Position numbers and translations under genes: made by a program
Assembly: GCA_022705575.1 (NCBI GenBank)
Contig: JAKJED010000002.1
Span: 1-43,293 of the forward strand
Source of the DNA: Patescibacteria group bacterium
GTDB lineage: Bacteria > Patescibacteriota > Minisyncoccia > RBG-13-40-8-A
DNA length: 43,293 nt
Direction: 5' to 3'
Shown: piece after piece, positions 42,101 to 43,293 of the stretch
Numbering within the stretch: the first letter of the stretch is position 1
How the letters are laid out: every line of letters begins with the position of its first letter
The notes under the pieces: model-generated
Databases searched by the model: none
What the model saw: only the letters and a program-made list of their open reading frames with translations
Told to the model about the DNA's origin: nothing

Positions 42101-42311
42101 TACTCCCTTGAACAATTCTATTATATGCCTCACCCGTTATATCAGGATCATAATATAAATTATACAAACGAATCATTTCTTTAGTTAAATTGGGATGTGT
42201 CGGGGTTGTAGAATAGGCAAAAACCTTGTTCGAATAAAAAACAAGGTTTCCTAAAATTAGAAACAATAAAGTAATTACATAAATTACTCTTTGTTTAAAC
42301 ATTTTAATCAA
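39114..42311 (-). CDS. Large secreted protein: zinc phospholipase C-like domain, lamin-tail domain, beta-helix
   Basis: About 1065 residues from TTG at 42311, or 1062 from ATG at 42302, which I think more likely. Signal peptide to about residue 32 (FYSNKVFA). Residues of about 35-345: PTHPNLTKEM and GHILHLIADMTVPAHSRNDHH fit the zinc phospholipase C/S1-P1-like fold. A low-complexity linker (about 355-485) rich in N, Q, P and E follows. A lamin-tail domain (LIINEIQIRDNEFVELYNPT, GYYFSYYAQNN, GYFLIGLKGY) is next. A right-handed beta-helix with two similar units (PGVIIMPRS..., PGTIIKPLT..., each KAEG/NKIVFTSIKD) ends it. Probably surface-exposed or released. Role unknown. Confidence 0.82.
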   Translation of the reverse strand: MIKMFKQRVIYVITLLFLILGNLVFYSNKVFAYSTTPTHPNLTKEMIRLYNLYYDPDITGEAYNRIVQGSIDEDMIPRQAFHIYDPVYNRAPLGVITAKEWAIYTVQGDMIRKFANALFNLFGSNEFRYHGDFSWDKNIKNFVKDKTKEAWYGLGHILHLIADMTVPAHSRNDHHLGKDPFESWTGANLKDSDYGFADKIYKNNPYSPFDIIFISEAFDDLAYYSNKYFFSKDSLPGTNLGDQYDNPKIVKRKQEDYKRIGQITYAIGIDENGTPYRLAQFEPFKAAWYDVSPYAKDLNLKDYYFIIEDDEKLHLDYWKRLAPKAVEYGMAVIRLFVENSEYEKEKLAKQQNPLSMAQITNTNSLNSTNNNFNNVNLIGRLPEIQPLRLPETQSVIVEIVDLPTESPLESPKENQKNQSAPVNPPADDAGVTMEKEENEKKNYVDQNQPIIVDGPSTGNSGGVAPGSIKQEEPLPQENQNNNNNDQIVVESHLIINEIQIRDNEFVELYNPTSSSIDLSGYYFSYYAQNNDWDDPHRNQEFLASASIDANGYFLIGLKGYSEIDGNPKADWQPYDSNQLSNTHGSVAIFSFDPQNKTKTIAEIKSEAIDVVAWNNVNFVKEGTEFQQELGIDKSMQRKNFEDSNDNNMDFEHKIIPSPTNSQNQIARKGTSIPDNLVISEDTTWTIANSPYYITSNKNKRPIVKEGATLTIEPGVIIMPRSSYHTFLEIQGTLKAEGNTNNKIVFTSIKDGDYGGDGTAMPGDWLNMIFTSTSRNSTFKNVIFRYGGAKTGVNDIASEMIKVDQGSINAENIIIEKSLTRGLHLIDSDSSIDNSIFRDSKVGILVEGLLDTSTINNSLFDNNTEFGLQIINGAESTISNNNFLNNGSVGTDTIYSSQGAVVINNAFPSFAGNKASNNLLNGVLIHDISIFDRDYTLNANLPYILAANSKRRAIIAEGTVLIIEPGTIIKPLTEYYTPLEIRGTLKAEGGAENKIIFTSIKDDTIGGDTNNDDNATMPKIHDWKKIIFETTSTGSVLDYVSMYYGSGEPELIGSASAEFKTVDYAP

Positions 42312-42315
42312 AAAA

Positions 42316-42921
42316 TTAATGAATATTGTTTATTTTCCATTCTCCTTCCCAACTTTTGGAAAACTCTAAAATTCTTACTGATTCTTGAGGATCGTTATTT
42401 AAAACATAAGCATAAGATTCTATCGAAGTATTATTCAAATCTCTTTGAATACTATCTTCCAATTTTTCTGGCAAATCATCAATCATGCCCTGTAAAAACC
42501 CTTTATCTTTTATTTCGTATAATGATTTTCTCCATGCTTCTTGTTGCTCTTTTGTAAAACACTTTGTTGCCACATCTAAATCTTCATCAATTAATGCTTG
42601 TCTAAATTTTGCGTATGTTTCTTCGGGACGAACCGTGGTAATAATAGCATTTAATTCTTGTGATTCTCCGCTCCATAATCCTTTTTCCACCAATTCTCGC
42701 TCTGTAAACATCCTGAATGGAAATTTGTCGCTCGCAAAACCCGCCTTAACCCACATTTGTTTTTCCTGCCACCATTGCATTGTCTCATCTATACCAACAT
42801 ACAAAATCACCGAAAGAACAATAAAAAAAATCACAACCGTGATTATTTTTCTCTTTTTCGGCTTAGGCTCGCTCTGCAAAGATCCGTCTACCTGATTGGC
42901 AGAATTCATATCTTGCATCAT
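42316..42921 (-). CDS. Membrane-anchored small protein, partner of the large secreted protein
   Basis: 201 residues. A basic cytoplasmic start (PKPKKRKI), one membrane helix (about 26-43, TVVIFFIVLSVILYVGI) and an outside domain with WWQEKQMWVKAGFASDKFPFRMFTERELVEKGLW, then a helical segment YAKFRQALIDEDLDVATKCFTKEQQEAWRK typical of small NTF2-like or accumulating-load domains. Its end is 4 bases from the next start, so it is coupled to the large secreted protein. I do not recognise a named family. Confidence 0.72.
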   Translation of the reverse strand: MMQDMNSANQVDGSLQSEPKPKKRKIITVVIFFIVLSVILYVGIDETMQWWQEKQMWVKAGFASDKFPFRMFTERELVEKGLWSGESQELNAIITTVRPEETYAKFRQALIDEDLDVATKCFTKEQQEAWRKSLYEIKDKGFLQGMIDDLPEKLEDSIQRDLNNTSIESYAYVLNNDPQESVRILEFSKSWEGEWKINNIH

Positions 42922-42987
42922 AATATTAAATTTTTATTTTTTAAATTACGCCCTCTGTTTAAATTATAGTTTTATATAATTTCCGTG

Positions 42988-43293
42988 TCAAATATTTGCA
43001 TGGGCCCATAACATTCTGGAAAAATCAAGCGTATCAATTAAGCAATTAACAAGACTTTGATTGTTTAATGAAAAATGCGGTCTTTTAGTATTGTGCCATA
43101 TTAACCAATTAACCGGTTTATCGTTAAAAGCGTTAATATCGTTTACTAACAAATCTTGATTCCAGTTAATAAATATTTGGTCCTTGAAGGACCAAATATA
43201 ATTATTCTCTATTTTTAAACCATCAAGCCTAACCTTTTGATCAATTTCGGCCATTTTTAAGATAGAATTAGCCAGTTTTTTATTAATTGCCAC
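42988..43293 (-). pseudogene. Integrase/transposase C-terminal remnant fused to unrelated sequence
   Basis: The C-terminal part (NAFNDKPVNWLIWHNTKRPHFSLNNQS..SRMLWAHAN) matches the end of IS3/IS481-type transposase (rve) catalytic domains, with the (Y/H)NTxRPH(x)SL signature. Upstream of it the palindrome at 43173-43199 is read as YIWSFKDQIF, and beyond that VAINKKLANSILKMAEIDQK does not look like a transposase. No DDE aspartates are visible. It runs off the window edge. I take it as a decayed fusion, not a working enzyme. Confidence 0.7.
43173..43199. repeat. Palindrome, copy 2
   Basis: Arms atatttggtcctt and aaggaccaaatat around one base. Same sequence as at 8174-8202 (minus orientation). 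Here it sits in the transposase remnant frame. Confidence 0.8.

Overview
The window is AT-rich (roughly one third G+C by eye) and very gene dense. It reads as a chromosomal segment of a Patescibacteria (Candidate Phyla Radiation) bacterium, probably of the Parcubacteria side. That is inference from general characters, not from a marker phylogeny. The characters are short versions of housekeeping proteins, aminoacyl-tRNA synthetases packed with translation and quality-control genes, a lone PurN, half-size or minimal membrane proteins, several long secreted proteins of unknown role, and many short palindromic repeats that sit inside conserved genes and are translated.

Layout. 1-2904 (minus): end of a membrane protein, then the lepB-hisS-rpsU-yqeY run. 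3033-8165 (plus): an LCP-family cell-wall ligase, pth, a candidate structured RNA, dprA-topA and tRNA-Leu(CAA). 8258-9177 (plus): a GC-rich lipoprotein gene with its own promoter and terminator. 9189-13201 (minus): purN, leuS, tatD. 13231-14504 (minus): a second self-contained cassette, holding a small charged ORF and an exported protein with an outer-membrane-barrel-like end. 14488-23343: metG-rsmI, a plus-strand membrane protein, an AI-2E-type permease, an M16 peptidase, glyS, a large cell-surface protein and a short recO. 23368-30280 (minus): a 50-codon ORF closed by a terminator, a DHH phosphoesterase-JAMM fusion, ileS, a histidine phosphatase and argS. 30355-32637 (minus): smpB-ssrA(tmRNA)-infC-rpmI-rplT, a translation and ribosome-rescue block. 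32662-39092 (minus): VanZ-like protein, PolX, a DUF1858 protein, a half-size MFS protein, DedA, an EndoQ-type PHP nuclease and an O-antigen-ligase-like protein. 39114-43293 (minus): a very large secreted protein (phospholipase C-like zinc domain, lamin-tail domain, beta-helix), its small membrane partner, and a broken transposase at the edge.

Themes. Translation (seven synthetases: His, Leu, Met, Gly, Ile, Arg, plus S21, L20, L35, IF3, Pth, SmpB and tmRNA), DNA processing and repair (DprA, TopA, RecO, PolX, EndoQ, TatD) and the cell surface (LepB, LCP, VanZ-like, O-antigen ligase-like, secreted repeat proteins) make up nearly everything. Many genes have a TATAAT-like box only 5-9 bases before the start codon and no Shine-Dalgarno, so leaderless mRNAs look common. 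The two orphan secreted-protein cassettes are the exception, with long leaders and strong Shine-Dalgarno sequences.

Best leads for something new: the DHH-JAMM fusion at 23816-25375, the two autonomous secreted-protein cassettes, the structured intergenic RNA at 4720-4847, and the set of translated palindromic repeats that have invaded at least nine conserved genes.
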